A stretch of 64,000 nt of DNA from Anaerolineaceae bacterium (GCA_002702065.1 NZXX01000002.1:62001-126000); one strand, 5' to 3'. Shown: positions 1 through 8,705, numbered from the stretch's first letter. The notes: generated by a model not told the origin, from the sequence alone. Numbers and translations are program-made.

Positions 1-1
1 T

Positions 2-829
2 TGTCCGGGGCCGCTGGCGCGTTCGGTCGAGGACGTGGCGCGCATCCTTCAGGTGATGGCCGGGCATGATCCGCTGGATGCCACCAGTATGCCGGCTGAC
101 GTGCCGGATTACCTCGCTGGCCTGAACGGTGATGTTAAGGGCCTGAAAGTCGGTATCCCCAAAGAATACTTCATCGAAGGCATCGAACCGGCGGTCGAAC
201 AGGCCGTGCGGGCCGCCATCGCACAGCTCGAAAGCCTGGGCATGGAACCAGTCGAGATCAGCCTGCCGCACACCGATTACAGCCTGCCGACGTATTACAT
301 CATCGCCCCGGCAGAAGCCAGCGCCAACCTCGCCCGCTACGATGGTGTGCGATTTGGCCTGCGCGTCGATAAGGGTGAAATGTGGCCGACTTACCGGGCG
401 ACCCGCGGTGAAGGTTTCGGCGCAGAGGTCAAGCGGCGCATCATGATCGGCACCTATGCGCTGTCTGCCGGGTACTACGACGCCTATTATGGCAAGGCGC
501 AGGCCGTGCGCACGCTCATCAAGCAGGATTTTGACAAGGCATTCGAGCAGGTGGACCTGATCGCCACGCCGACGACGCCGACCACCGCGTTCACAATCGG
601 CGAGAATACGGACGATCCGCTGAAGATGTACTTGCAGGACGTGTTCACGTTACCCGCCAGCCTCGCCGGTGTGCCGGGCCTGAACCTGCCGTGCGGCTTC
701 GACGGTCAGAATCTGCCGATTGGCATGCAGTTGATCGCGCCCGCTTTTGGTGAAGACGTGCTGCTGCGCGCGGGGCACGCTTACCAGCAGGCGACCGACT
801 GGCACAAGCAGCAGCCCGCTTTTCATTGA
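2..829 (+). CDS. gatA: Asp/Glu-tRNA amidotransferase subunit A, C-terminal part (5' end outside window)
   Basis: This is the C-terminal ~275 residues of GatA, the amidase subunit of the GatCAB complex. GatCAB turns misacylated Glu-tRNA(Gln) or Asp-tRNA(Asn) into the correct amide form in the cytosol. The reading frame is open from base 2, so the start lies upstream of the window. Visible family signatures are [11 protein letters not shown] followed by [10 protein letters not shown], and the late segment TPTTPTTAF ... [16 protein letters not shown], which matches the usual GatA C-terminus. The catalytic Ser-cisSer-Lys residues lie in the missing part. The GTG at 35 is internal, not the start. 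The gene ends 57 bases before the next likely start. Confidence 0.95.
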   Translation, partial: CPGPLARSVEDVARILQVMAGHDPLDATSMPADVPDYLAGLNGDVKGLKVGIPKEYFIEGIEPAVEQAVRAAIAQLESLGMEPVEISLPHTDYSLPTYYIIAPAEASANLARYDGVRFGLRVDKGEMWPTYRATRGEGFGAEVKRRIMIGTYALSAGYYDAYYGKAQAVRTLIKQDFDKAFEQVDLIATPTTPTTAFTIGENTDDPLKMYLQDVFTLPASLAGVPGLNLPCGFDGQNLPIGMQLIAPAFGEDVLLRAGHAYQQATDWHKQQPAFH

Positions 830-886
830 CGATACGCCATGCAGGGTGCAGACACAGTGCCCGGATCAGGAACACACGTAAAACCA

Positions 887-1711
887 ATGACCGATCTCCG
901 TACTGATTATGCTGAAAATGTCTGGCCGCAATTACCTGCGGACGTGAAGGCGCAGTTTGCAGACAAGTATCCCAACGTCCGCCTGCAACCCGAAGCCGGT
1001 TTTACGCCATTGCCGGATGTGCCGGTGTGTATGGTCGTCGGCCTGACCGGGACCGGCAAATCGACGACGCTGGCGCAAATCGCGGCGCTGCGCGACGGCG
1101 GGCAGTTGCGCTATCAGGACGATATCCCCGAACGGCGCGAACTGGCCGACCTGATCATTATCCCGATGGCACAGGTTGCCAGCGGTCAGCCGGTGCAGCC
1201 CATTAAGGACCGGGAACAGCGCTTCGAACTGACCCGGCTGTTTGCGCATCAGGTAGACGCTGGTGGCTCGGCGGCGGCGTATGGCTGGCTGCATTACCGG
1301 TGGGATGCACAAACCCCGCTGCTGTCGGATGGCCTGCGCGGGCCGGGCGAAATCGCCTATGCGCTGGCGCATTATCCGCGCTGGAAAATCTGCGAACTGT
1401 GGGTGGACCCGCTGACACGTTTACAGCGGTTGAGCAACCGGGAAGACCGCTTCGATTTTCTCGCCAATACGGAGGCGGTGGCCGACCTCAGCTTTCTGCC
1501 AGAAAACCGGCGGCTGGAAGCGCTGCAACGGCTGGAAGATGGCGACATCACGGCCAAAGCGGTTGTCACGGCGCGGGCCGAGGCACGCAATTACGGCGGC
1601 GAACCCTATGACGCGGCCAACCAGACGGCGCGCTATCGCTGCCTGAATATTGACGACATGACACCCGAAGATGTGGCACAGCGGATCGCGGCGTTTATGG
1701 AGGCCGATTGA
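887..1711 (+). CDS. P-loop NTPase / kinase-like protein of unknown role
   Basis: The product is about 274 residues. A clear Walker A motif, GLTGTGKST, sits near residue 52, preceded by a hydrophobic strand (VCMVVGL). The rest looks like a nucleotide-binding alpha/beta fold with charged helices, and no second domain is recognised. The family is not identified; a small-molecule kinase or a stand-alone ATPase are both possible. An ATG at 839 would add 16 residues, but the chosen ATG at 887 gives a start nearer the conserved-looking part. It is followed without a gap by a small helical protein (1714) and an enolase-family gene (2028), so the three may form one operon. Confidence 0.7.
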   Translation: MTDLRTDYAENVWPQLPADVKAQFADKYPNVRLQPEAGFTPLPDVPVCMVVGLTGTGKSTTLAQIAALRDGGQLRYQDDIPERRELADLIIIPMAQVASGQPVQPIKDREQRFELTRLFAHQVDAGGSAAAYGWLHYRWDAQTPLLSDGLRGPGEIAYALAHYPRWKICELWVDPLTRLQRLSNREDRFDFLANTEAVADLSFLPENRRLEALQRLEDGDITAKAVVTARAEARNYGGEPYDAANQTARYRCLNIDDMTPEDVAQRIAAFMEAD

Positions 1712-1713
1712 CG

Positions 1714-2001
1714 ATGGCAAGTCAGGATGAAATCGAAAAAGTGCGGCAGGCGATTATGCGCTTTCGCGAACTGCTGGACCTGATGCAGATGCAGCTTGAG
1801 GCGGGTGAACAGGCTTACGCGCGCCTGTTCGACGGCCATGATACGACCGGTATGAAGGAAAAAGACGCGCAATGGCTGATCGCCGAGCAGATCGTGGATG
1901 ACACGGAAGCGCTCAAGCGTGCGGCGCTGACTATGCAGTTCGAGGCGCGCAACATGGAACGCGAGTTTGAAGCCCTGTACGGCAACCTCATCACAGAATA
2001 A
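1714..2001 (+). CDS. small helical protein of unknown function
   Basis: The product is 95 residues, almost entirely helical by residue pattern and rich in Glu, Gln, Met and Leu. It has no signal peptide or membrane segment and may form a coiled coil. Two starts compete: TTG 1708, which overlaps the upstream stop codon, and ATG 1714. The GGAGG at 1699-1703 is 10 bases from the ATG and only 4 from the TTG, which favours the ATG. The close coupling to the P-loop gene suggests a partner of that NTPase, but this is inferred from context only. Confidence 0.65.
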   Translation: MASQDEIEKVRQAIMRFRELLDLMQMQLEAGEQAYARLFDGHDTTGMKEKDAQWLIAEQIVDDTEALKRAALTMQFEARNMEREFEALYGNLITE

Positions 2002-2027
2002 CGCAGCGAGTGTATTGAAGGCCTATC

Positions 2028-3116
2028 ATGACGGTAACCATCCGGCGATTGTGGACACAGCCCTATAACCTGCAACTGAAAAGTGCGCTGAGCTGGGGGC
2101 AGGGCCACCGGCTGGATGCCCTCAATCATGTGCTGGTGTTTGCCGAGCTGAGCGATGGCGCCGTCGGTGTGGCCGAAGCAACCCCTCGTCCGAGCATTTA
2201 TGGCGAAACCCCGGAATCGGTAGCGGCCATTGTGGCGCAGGATTGCGCTGAAATGCTCATCGGCCAGCGGATCGAATCCGTCAGGGATATTCACGCGGCG
2301 CAGCACAGGCTGACCCTGGTGAAAAACAACAATACGGCCCGCGGTGCGCTGGATATGACGCTGCATGGGGCGCTGGCGCGTTCCACCGGCACGGCGCTGC
2401 CTGACCTGATCGGCACGACTGCTGAACGGGTGCGCGTCAGTTTTATTCTGGGTACGGGCACGCTCGACTCGGTGCTGGAGGAAGTGCGCTGGGTGTATGA
2501 TGCGGGTGTGCGGGTGCTGAAGGTGAAGGTCGGCAAGGACTTCGCGCGCGAAACGGAGCAGATTCAGCGTATCCGGCAGATTTACGGCCCGTCGCTGGAC
2601 CTGTATGTCGACGCCAACCAGTGCTACAGCCTCGAAGATGCCGATGAGTACCTGCATCAATTGGTGGATCTGGGTGTGCTGTGGTGCGAGGAACCGCTGC
2701 CGGTGCAGCAGCTGCGCGAACGGGCCGTGCTGCGTGACCGCGACCTGATGCCGCTGATTGCGGATGATTCGGCTTTTACCCTGCCCGATCTGGAACGCGA
2801 AATCGCGTTTGATACCTTCGACATCCTCAATATCAAAACGGCACGCAACGGCTACAGCGAGGCGGCGGCGATGCTGCACGCGACGCAATCAGCAGGCAAA
2901 GGCGTGATGGTCGGGTCGCAGGCGGGTTCGCTCATCGGCTGCCTGCACGCGCTGCTGTTCGCGGCCCAGGCCGGGGTGGATTATCCCACCGAAGCCACCT
3001 TTTTCCTCAAGGTCCACGAAGATCACAGCGACCTGTTAACCCTCGATGATGGCTGGGTCGATATGACACAGGTTCGTCATGCCTTCCAGACGTTGGAAGC
3101 CAGGCTCGTTCCGTAA
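2028..3116 (+). CDS. enolase-superfamily epimerase/cycloisomerase (MLE subgroup, dipeptide epimerase-like)
   Basis: The product is 362 residues, the normal length for the muconate-lactonizing-enzyme subgroup of the enolase superfamily. The capping domain comes first. The barrel then shows KVKVG (the KxK base pair), the metal ligands YVDANQ, WCEEPL and IADDS, and a second lysine in NIKTARNG. These residues fit a cofactor-independent proton abstraction/readdition enzyme that needs Mg2+. Substrate cannot be fixed from sequence; an L-Ala-D/L-Glu type dipeptide epimerase, N-succinylamino acid racemase or cycloisomerase are the main options. GAAGG 6 bases before the ATG supports the start. It is the last gene of the short plus-strand run from 887. 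Confidence 0.85.
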   Translation: MTVTIRRLWTQPYNLQLKSALSWGQGHRLDALNHVLVFAELSDGAVGVAEATPRPSIYGETPESVAAIVAQDCAEMLIGQRIESVRDIHAAQHRLTLVKNNNTARGALDMTLHGALARSTGTALPDLIGTTAERVRVSFILGTGTLDSVLEEVRWVYDAGVRVLKVKVGKDFARETEQIQRIRQIYGPSLDLYVDANQCYSLEDADEYLHQLVDLGVLWCEEPLPVQQLRERAVLRDRDLMPLIADDSAFTLPDLEREIAFDTFDILNIKTARNGYSEAAAMLHATQSAGKGVMVGSQAGSLIGCLHALLFAAQAGVDYPTEATFFLKVHEDHSDLLTLDDGWVDMTQVRHAFQTLEARLVP

Positions 3117-3369
3117 ACCACCCCACGCTGCTGCCACTTTTCAACGAATGTTCGCAAGTAACACGAGCAAAAATAGGTAGTTGTTACAAATTAAGAATAT
3201 TTTATTTGTGTTTCATGCACAATGAGTGCGCTTTCAGGACTGTAAACAATAGCTGATGCAGGTCAATATTGTATGTTTTATACTTGGTTCCCTGTCTGTT
3301 TTACCGAATACACGAAATACCAACCGGGCAGTTTGACTAAAAATACCTGGTTGGCACATGGGAGCCAGC
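3117..3369. promoter_or_regulatory. AT-rich intergenic region with imperfect inverted repeat before gdh
   Basis: These ~250 bases without a gene are markedly more AT-rich than their surroundings. They hold a TATACT-like -10 element (about 3283-3288), but no good -35 was found at the right distance. An imperfect inverted repeat (CCAACCGGG near 3322 and CCTGGTTGG near 3346) brackets the last 30 bases before the gdh start. It could be an operator or a leader hairpin. Confidence 0.4.
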
Positions 3370-4665
3370 ATGATTCACACATCCAAGCCTGTTTCTGTCG
3401 ACAGCGACCAACCTGATATGGAACAGCTTAATCCGTTTATGATCGCCCAGGCGCAGCTTGATGAAGCGGCCAAAGTCCTCGAACTGAACCCCGCTGTTCA
3501 TGGGCTGCTGCGCGAGCCCCTGCGTGAGTTACACGTGACCCTGCCTGTCCGCATGGATGATGGCAGCACGCGCATCTTCAAGGGGTTTCGGGTGCAGTAC
3601 AACGATTCGCGCGGCCCGACGAAAGGCGGCATCCGATTCCACCCGGAAGAAACAATTGATACCGTTCGGGCGCTGGCCGCGTGGATGACGTGGAAGTGCG
3701 CCGTGGTTGATATTCCGCTGGGCGGGGGCAAAGGCGGTGTCATCTGCGACCCCAAGCAGCTCTCCAAATCCGAACTCGAACGACTCAGCCGGGCCTATAT
3801 CCGGCAGGTTGGGCGGCTGCTCGGCCCGGAGATGGATATTCCCGCGCCGGATGTCTACACCACCCCCCAGATTATGGCGTGGATGGCCGATGAGTATGCC
3901 ATGATGCGCGGCCAGAATGAATTTGGTGTGATTACCGGCAAACCGTTGGCCCTCGGCGGCTCGAAAGGGCGCGAGGATGCCACCGCCAGAGGCGGCATGT
4001 ACTGCATCCGCGAAGCGGCGCGCGTGCTGGGGCTGGATACACGCGGGGCCACTATGGCCATTCAGGGCTTTGGCAATGCCGGGCAGTTTGCCGCCAAGCT
4101 GGGCGAGGAACTGCTGGGTTCGGTGGTTGTCGCTGTCTCGGATTCGCGGACCGGCCTGTATAACGCCGATGGTTTGAATGTGCGGGATGTCATCGACTAC
4201 AAGCTGAAGAACGGCACCCTGCAAGGTTATGCGCACGCGCAGCCAATTACCAACGCTGAACTGCTGGAACTGGAAGTTGATATTCTGGTGCCATCCGCGC
4301 TGGAAAATGTGATCACGTCGGAGAACGCCGCGCGCATTAAGGCGAAAATCAGCGCGGAACTGGCGAACGGCCCCACCACCCCCGAAGCAGATCAGATTCT
4401 GCACCGGAACAACGTCTACGTCATCCCCGATTTTCTGTGCAATGCGGGTGGCGTAACGGTGTCCTACTTCGAGATGATTCAGAACTCCTATGACCGCTAC
4501 TGGTCAGAAGAGACGGTACACGAACGGCTGGACGAAAAGATGACCGCGGCCTTTCACGCCGTTCACCGTCAGGCGCAGGAGCTTCAGGTCCATAACCGGC
4601 TGGCGGCTTACTGTGTCGCCGTTGACCGGGTTGCGGAAGCGGTTCAACTGCGCGGCTGGGTCTGA
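3370..4665 (+). CDS. gdhA: glutamate dehydrogenase (Glu/Leu/Phe/Val dehydrogenase family)
   Basis: The product is about 431 residues, as in hexameric glutamate dehydrogenases. It interconverts glutamate with 2-oxoglutarate and ammonia using NAD(P) in the cytosol. The catalytic domain shows [11 protein letters not shown] and PLGGGKGGV with the substrate-binding and catalytic lysines. The dinucleotide-binding domain has GFGNAG, and the C-terminal helix contains [11 protein letters not shown], typical of the family. The ATG at 3358 is possible, but GGGAG at 3360-3364 lies 6-9 bases before the ATG at 3370, which is preferred. The gene stands alone, with its own leader and a terminator right after it (4694-4723). 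Confidence 0.93.
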   Translation: MIHTSKPVSVDSDQPDMEQLNPFMIAQAQLDEAAKVLELNPAVHGLLREPLRELHVTLPVRMDDGSTRIFKGFRVQYNDSRGPTKGGIRFHPEETIDTVRALAAWMTWKCAVVDIPLGGGKGGVICDPKQLSKSELERLSRAYIRQVGRLLGPEMDIPAPDVYTTPQIMAWMADEYAMMRGQNEFGVITGKPLALGGSKGREDATARGGMYCIREAARVLGLDTRGATMAIQGFGNAGQFAAKLGEELLGSVVVAVSDSRTGLYNADGLNVRDVIDYKLKNGTLQGYAHAQPITNAELLELEVDILVPSALENVITSENAARIKAKISAELANGPTTPEADQILHRNNVYVIPDFLCNAGGVTVSYFEMIQNSYDRYWSEETVHERLDEKMTAAFHAVHRQAQELQVHNRLAAYCVAVDRVAEAVQLRGWV

Positions 4666-4693
4666 CCCCCGCTTCGTATGTACAGGATTTTGG

Positions 4694-4723
4694 AAGCGCC
4701 TCATTACGGGGCGCTTTTGTTTT
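4694..4723 (+). terminator. rho-independent terminator of gdhA
   Basis: The stem AAGCGCC (4694-4700) pairs with GGCGCTT (4710-4716) and is followed by a T-rich run. It lies 29 bases after the gdhA stop. Confidence 0.8.
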
Positions 4724-4811
4724 CTGTATACTTTGAACATTGCAATCGCCCGACAGGGCTGGCAGCATGGATGAATTTGTCGGAATTGACCTAAAAGCGG
4801 GAGCAGCGGAC

Positions 4812-6167
4812 ATGGCCCGGAATTTGCTCATTCTGGTGGGGTATGGCAGCAGCGGGCAGCCAGGCGGCGATGTGCTTGAGCGGTTTGCCGATGCCGTCAG
4901 CCAACGGGTGCAGGTTCCCACATGTACCGCTTTTCTCGATGCGTCGCCCTCGGTTGGAGAGTGTATCCAACAGGGTGTGCTGGATTATCAGCCGGACGCG
5001 GTGGTGGTGCTGCCCGTGTTTGTCGGGGCCAGCATGGCGAAGCAGCAGAATGTGCGCATGATTGTCGAGGCGGCCAATGAACGCGGCTTTGATGCTGCGA
5101 TCCAGTATGGCAATCCGTTGGGTGCACACGCGGGTGTGATCGCCGCGTACAGGGATCGGGTGGCGGATGCGCTGCGTCACAGCACTGCGGCAGCCACCTT
5201 GCAAGAAACAGCCCTGCTGGTGGTGGCGCGTGGCAGCCATGACCCGGAGAGCAATGCCGCCGTCTACCCGGTGGCGCGTCTGCTGTACGACAAAACGGCG
5301 TGCGGCGCGTTTGAAGTCGCTTTTTGCGGCACAGCCACGCCAGATATACAAACAGGCATTCAGCGCTGCATTCAGGCGGGGGCGCGGCAGGTTATTGTCG
5401 TGCCCTATGTGCTGTATGATACGGCGGTGGGGCAGGCTGTTCAGGCCCAGACATGGCAGGCTCAGGCGGATTATCCCGATGTCACGCTTATCGCCTGTTC
5501 CCTGCTAGATGTGCATAACGCCATGATCGATGCGGTGAGCGAGCGTTATCAGGACGCGTTGCAAACACTGGCGCAGCAGCCAGCCGGGACACGCAGTTTC
5601 GGGCATTCGCACGCACATGGGCACAACGGCGGCTATAACGGCATCACGAATATCACGGCTCATCTGCAAGCACTGCTCCCGCCCCGTTATCAGTCCGATA
5701 CGCCAGTGAGCGCAGCACCCATGAGCGCGGCAGACCTCATTTTCGACGCACAGGGTCAGGTGGCGTGGGACCAGATATGGGGTGATTTTTGTGATCTGGC
5801 GCTGGCGGGTGGGCCGCCGCATCGAGGCACCTTGCTCGAACCGGTGGACCCGGCGCAGATACAGGCGGACCCGCAAGGGTATGAGACGGTGTGGGCAGAA
5901 CTCGAACGCGGTATTCGCATGATTACCGGGCTGCCGGTGGTGTCGAGCGAGTCGCCGGGGTGGATCGGCGTGCAGTGCGACGACGAAGCGATGGCCTTGT
6001 GGCTGCTGCGGGCGATTGTGATCGAAAATGTCAGTGTCCGCCGCGAAGGTTGCACGCTGTTTTTCCCGGTTGGGCCACATTTCCGTCTGGAGCAGGAAAT
6101 CAAGAACATCATCACCGTCATTGCCAAGACTCATCACTACTGGCAGGAGCATATCACCAGCCAATAA
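4812..6167 (+). CDS. two-halved CbiX-like protein with C-terminal extension; catalytic His replaced
   Basis: The product is 451 residues. Residues 1 to ~240 are a tandem CbiX/CbiK-type chelatase fold (first half LLILVGYGSSG, second half LLVVARGSHDPESNA). This family inserts Co or Fe into sirohydrochlorin in cobalamin or siroheme synthesis. A His-rich spacer (HSHAHGH) follows. A ~150-residue C-terminal domain then begins near WDQIWGDFCDLALAGGPPHRG. The usual His of GHGS is Tyr in the first half, and the second metal-ligand His (normally AAGHAK or similar) is Met (GASMAK). Chelatase activity is therefore uncertain. The start at 4812 has GGGAG 8 bases upstream and matches the usual CbiX N-terminus; TTG 4740 and ATG 4767 are less likely. 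Confidence 0.75.
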   Translation: MARNLLILVGYGSSGQPGGDVLERFADAVSQRVQVPTCTAFLDASPSVGECIQQGVLDYQPDAVVVLPVFVGASMAKQQNVRMIVEAANERGFDAAIQYGNPLGAHAGVIAAYRDRVADALRHSTAAATLQETALLVVARGSHDPESNAAVYPVARLLYDKTACGAFEVAFCGTATPDIQTGIQRCIQAGARQVIVVPYVLYDTAVGQAVQAQTWQAQADYPDVTLIACSLLDVHNAMIDAVSERYQDALQTLAQQPAGTRSFGHSHAHGHNGGYNGITNITAHLQALLPPRYQSDTPVSAAPMSAADLIFDAQGQVAWDQIWGDFCDLALAGGPPHRGTLLEPVDPAQIQADPQGYETVWAELERGIRMITGLPVVSSESPGWIGVQCDDEAMALWLLRAIVIENVSVRREGCTLFFPVGPHFRLEQEIKNIITVIAKTHHYWQEHITSQ

Positions 6168-6179
6168 CCGGGCGTTCGA

Positions 6180-6593
6180 TCAGGGGATCAGTACCCACTC
6201 TACCCGTACCCGTGCGGCCCGCCCGCCATCGACGGTGGCTTCCAGCACGCCATTGGCCACCGTTTCCACCTGCTCCCACAAAATTGTATTGAGCGGCACC
6301 TTGATGCGTTTGATCCATTCCCCGGTTTGCGGCCCTTCGATAAAGCGATAACTGAGATACAGAAACCGGTCTTTCGGCGTGCCATGTGCATACGCGCCCG
6401 TAAAGTTGGGCGGTTCTGTCGGGCTGGCGGTTAAGGCACAGGCGAACATCAACGCATTTTCTGCGACTGGTTGGCCGGGCAGCAGCTTGCCAGATTTGTC
6501 CTGCAAACCGAACTCGGTTGAATACCCGTTGCAGGTGTCTGCGGGTGGGTTGGTGCAGACGATGCGCAGATTGATCGCCACTTTTTGGAGCAT
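6180..6593 (-). CDS. DUF5990 family protein
   Basis: The product is 137 residues with the character of DUF5990: INLRIVCTNPP at the start, TEFGLQDKSG, then YAHGTPKDRFLYLSYRF and WIKRIKVPL toward the end. The function of the family is unknown. No signal peptide or membrane segment is visible, so the protein should be cytosolic. The start at 6593 has GGAAAGG 8 bases upstream; the longer ATG at 6626 lies inside the palindrome of the divergent promoter and is rejected. The gene is divergent from the LexA-box operon at 6666 and convergent with the CbiX-like gene, with 12 bases between the two stops. Confidence 0.75.
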   Translation of the reverse strand: MLQKVAINLRIVCTNPPADTCNGYSTEFGLQDKSGKLLPGQPVAENALMFACALTASPTEPPNFTGAYAHGTPKDRFLYLSYRFIEGPQTGEWIKRIKVPLNTILWEQVETVANGVLEATVDGGRAARVRVEWVLIP

Positions 6594-6610
6594 GACTGTG
6601 CCTTTCCAGC

Positions 6611-6639
6611 TTGACGTAACGAACATATGTTCGTATAAT
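6611..6639 (+). promoter_or_regulatory. sigma70-type promoter with LexA/DinR-type SOS box in the spacer
   Basis: TTGACG (6611-6616), a 17-base spacer and TATAAT (6634-6639) form a near-consensus sigma70 promoter. The spacer ends in the perfect 14-base palindrome CGAACATATGTTCG (6620-6633), which fits the GAAC-N4-GTTC box of Gram-positive-type LexA. A repressor bound there would block the promoter. A second inverted repeat (CGTAT/ATACG, 6632-6645) overlaps the -10. That LexA is the factor is inferred from the motif. Confidence 0.8.
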
Positions 6640-6665
6640 CATACGATGGCAAAGGGGAAAAAACA

Positions 6666-7496
6666 ATGACCATTTCAGTTCGCAAAGCGCGCGATTACGT
6701 TTTTGGCAGCGGGACGCTTTTTGAACGGTCGCTGTTCAGTTACCTGTTTGAAGGCGGGGCGCTGGCCCGCGTGCATCAGTGCTTGCTGGCATACAAAAAC
6801 CCGGATGGTGGTTGGGGGCATGGGTTGGAGCATGACCTCAAAGCGCCGGATTCGCACCCTGCCGCGCTCGAATATCTGCTGACGCTTATCCGCGATCATG
6901 ATTTGCCGGTAGATGGTTTGCTGGATGGCACACCGGCATGGCTGGAGCATAACCGCTGTGATGATGGCTCTTTGAAGAATCCGCAAACCCTGGCGGATTA
7001 TCCGCTGGCCCCCTGGTGGGCGGAATGGGGCGGCCAGAAAGCGCCGGATTCCATCGTCGGCAATCTGACGCGGCTCGGTCTGGTGACGCCGTCGCTGGCC
7101 GAATCGACGCGGCGCTGGGTGCAGGCCAATCATACGCTCGACTCCATTGCCGCCAATGAATGGCTGTTTATGGCCTACCATGCCTTCGATTATTTCATGA
7201 ATGTGCAGGATTTCCCGGACCTTGATTCGTACCGGCTGGCGACGGTCCAGAACATCGTCGACTGTGCGATCAACGCGCCAGAGAAGCAGTACTACACCCT
7301 CTTTAGTTTTGCACCTGCGCCGGATTCGCCGGTTGCGCGGGCCTTGCCGGATGGCCTGATCGAACGGGCGCTGGATTATTTGCAAGCGACCCAGCGCGAG
7401 GATGGCTGCTGGAACGATGAGCACAACATGCCGCACTGGCAGCCGGGCGTGACCATCGGTGTGCTGCATACGTTGCAGCGTTACGGACGGCTGTAA
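6666..7496 (+). CDS. alpha/alpha-toroid protein (terpenoid cyclase/prenyltransferase-like fold)
   Basis: The product is 276 residues. It has repeated helical segments with Gly-Trp turns of the squalene-cyclase/prenyltransferase toroid type: NPDGGWGHGLEHD near residue 46 and REDGCWNDEHNMPHWQPG near the C-terminus. It is much shorter than true squalene-hopene cyclases, and no DxDD cyclase motif was seen. It is probably a toroid-fold protein of other function. AAGGGG lies 9 bases before the ATG. The gene is the first behind the LexA-box promoter, and its stop overlaps the start of the radical-SAM gene by one base. The two products are therefore translationally coupled, and a role beside DNA repair or stress response is inferred from that. 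Confidence 0.7.
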   Translation: MTISVRKARDYVFGSGTLFERSLFSYLFEGGALARVHQCLLAYKNPDGGWGHGLEHDLKAPDSHPAALEYLLTLIRDHDLPVDGLLDGTPAWLEHNRCDDGSLKNPQTLADYPLAPWWAEWGGQKAPDSIVGNLTRLGLVTPSLAESTRRWVQANHTLDSIAANEWLFMAYHAFDYFMNVQDFPDLDSYRLATVQNIVDCAINAPEKQYYTLFSFAPAPDSPVARALPDGLIERALDYLQATQREDGCWNDEHNMPHWQPGVTIGVLHTLQRYGRL

Positions 7497-8671
7497 TGCA
7501 CATTCATGTTCAACCAGATGCAGCCCAGAAGCTGACGAAGATGGGCGATGTCACCCTGTATGAACCGGCGGGGGACGCGCCACAGAGCGAAAACCAGAGC
7601 AAGCGGGTGCCCAAAAACGCGCGCAATTTTGCTGACTGCATCAGCCATGTGCAGACCCCGACGGGCGCGAAGCCCATCCTCAAAACGATGGTGACGACGG
7701 CGTGCGAAAAGAACTGCTATTACTGCCCCTTCCGGGCCGGGCGCGGCCAGACCCAGCGCCTGACCTTCAAACCTGATGAACTGGCGCAGGTGTTTGACGA
7801 TATGCAGCGCGCCAAACTGGTCGACGGCCTGTTTTTGTCGTCCGGCATCATCAAGGGCGGCGTGACCACCCAGGACAAGATCATCGACACGGTCGAGATT
7901 ATCCGCAATCGCTTCCAGTATCGCGGCTACGTGCATTTGAAGATCATGCCCGGTGCGGAGCGCGACCAGATTTACCGTGCCATGCAGCTTGCCGACCGGG
8001 TGTCTATTAACCTGGAAGGGCCCACGCAGGAACGCCTGAGCGCCCTGGCCCCCAAAAAGGATTTCAACGACGAGCTGGTCAAGATGCTGCAATGGGCTGG
8101 CGAGATCAAGCGCAATTCCCCGCACAGGCTGGCGAGTCTGGTGACGCAGTTTGTGGTGGGCGCGGTTGGCGATACGGACGTCGAACTGCTGACCACCAGC
8201 GAACGCCTGTACCGGCAGGTGGGGCTGGCGCGGGCCTATTATTCCGCCTTTAGCCCGGTCATCGAAACACCCTTTGAAAACCTGAACCGTGTCGCCCCGC
8301 AGCGCGAGTTCCGGCTGTATCAATCCAGCTTCCTGCTGCGCGATTATGGCTGGGATGTCGAGGACCTGCCGTTTGTCGACGCGGGCAATCTGCGGCTGGA
8401 TGTCGACCCCAAGCGCGCCTGGGCGGACTTGAACCTGCGCGACAGGCCGGTGGATGTGGCGCTGGCGGATCGAATGGCGCTGCTGCGCGTGCCCGGTATT
8501 GGCCCGGCGGGTGCGGACGCGATCCTTAAGGCGCGGCGTACCCACAAAATCCGTGACCTGGCCGACCTGCGCAAACTCGGCATTCGCGCCCCGGAACAGG
8601 CCAGCCCCTACATCCTCTTTCAGGGTCGCCGCCCACCGCAGCAGCTGTCGTTGTTTGATGAAGCATTTTAG
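7496..8671 (+). CDS. radical SAM protein of the putative DNA modification/repair family
   Basis: The product is 391 residues. The radical SAM [4Fe-4S] cysteines are C70, C74 and C77 in CEKNCYYC, followed by a barrel with GLFLSSGIIKGG and LKIMPGA. It matches the 'putative DNA modification/repair radical SAM' group often linked to uracil-DNA-glycosylase-like proteins. Near residue 327 a helix-hairpin-helix segment (VPGIGPAGADAILKARR) suggests DNA binding. The last residues contain QLSLF, the consensus beta-sliding-clamp-binding pentapeptide. The reaction is unknown. The ATG overlaps the stop of the toroid gene (TAATG), so both are one unit under the LexA-box promoter. Confidence 0.85.
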   Translation: MHIHVQPDAAQKLTKMGDVTLYEPAGDAPQSENQSKRVPKNARNFADCISHVQTPTGAKPILKTMVTTACEKNCYYCPFRAGRGQTQRLTFKPDELAQVFDDMQRAKLVDGLFLSSGIIKGGVTTQDKIIDTVEIIRNRFQYRGYVHLKIMPGAERDQIYRAMQLADRVSINLEGPTQERLSALAPKKDFNDELVKMLQWAGEIKRNSPHRLASLVTQFVVGAVGDTDVELLTTSERLYRQVGLARAYYSAFSPVIETPFENLNRVAPQREFRLYQSSFLLRDYGWDVEDLPFVDAGNLRLDVDPKRAWADLNLRDRPVDVALADRMALLRVPGIGPAGADAILKARRTHKIRDLADLRKLGIRAPEQASPYILFQGRRPPQQLSLFDEAF

Positions 8672-8705
8672 CCTGTCAGCCTTTAGCGTATAAATGTGCC
8701 GGCAG

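Noticed and set aside
4740..4811. TTG start for the CbiX-like gene with TATACT seven bases upstream (leaderless)
   Set aside because: The 24 extra residues do not look like CbiX, and the ATG at 4812 has a good ribosome site.
6645..6669. Seven-codon ORF (MAKGKKQ) before the toroid gene
   Set aside because: The predicted transcript start lies at or after its ATG, and it contains the ribosome site of the next gene, so translation is unlikely.
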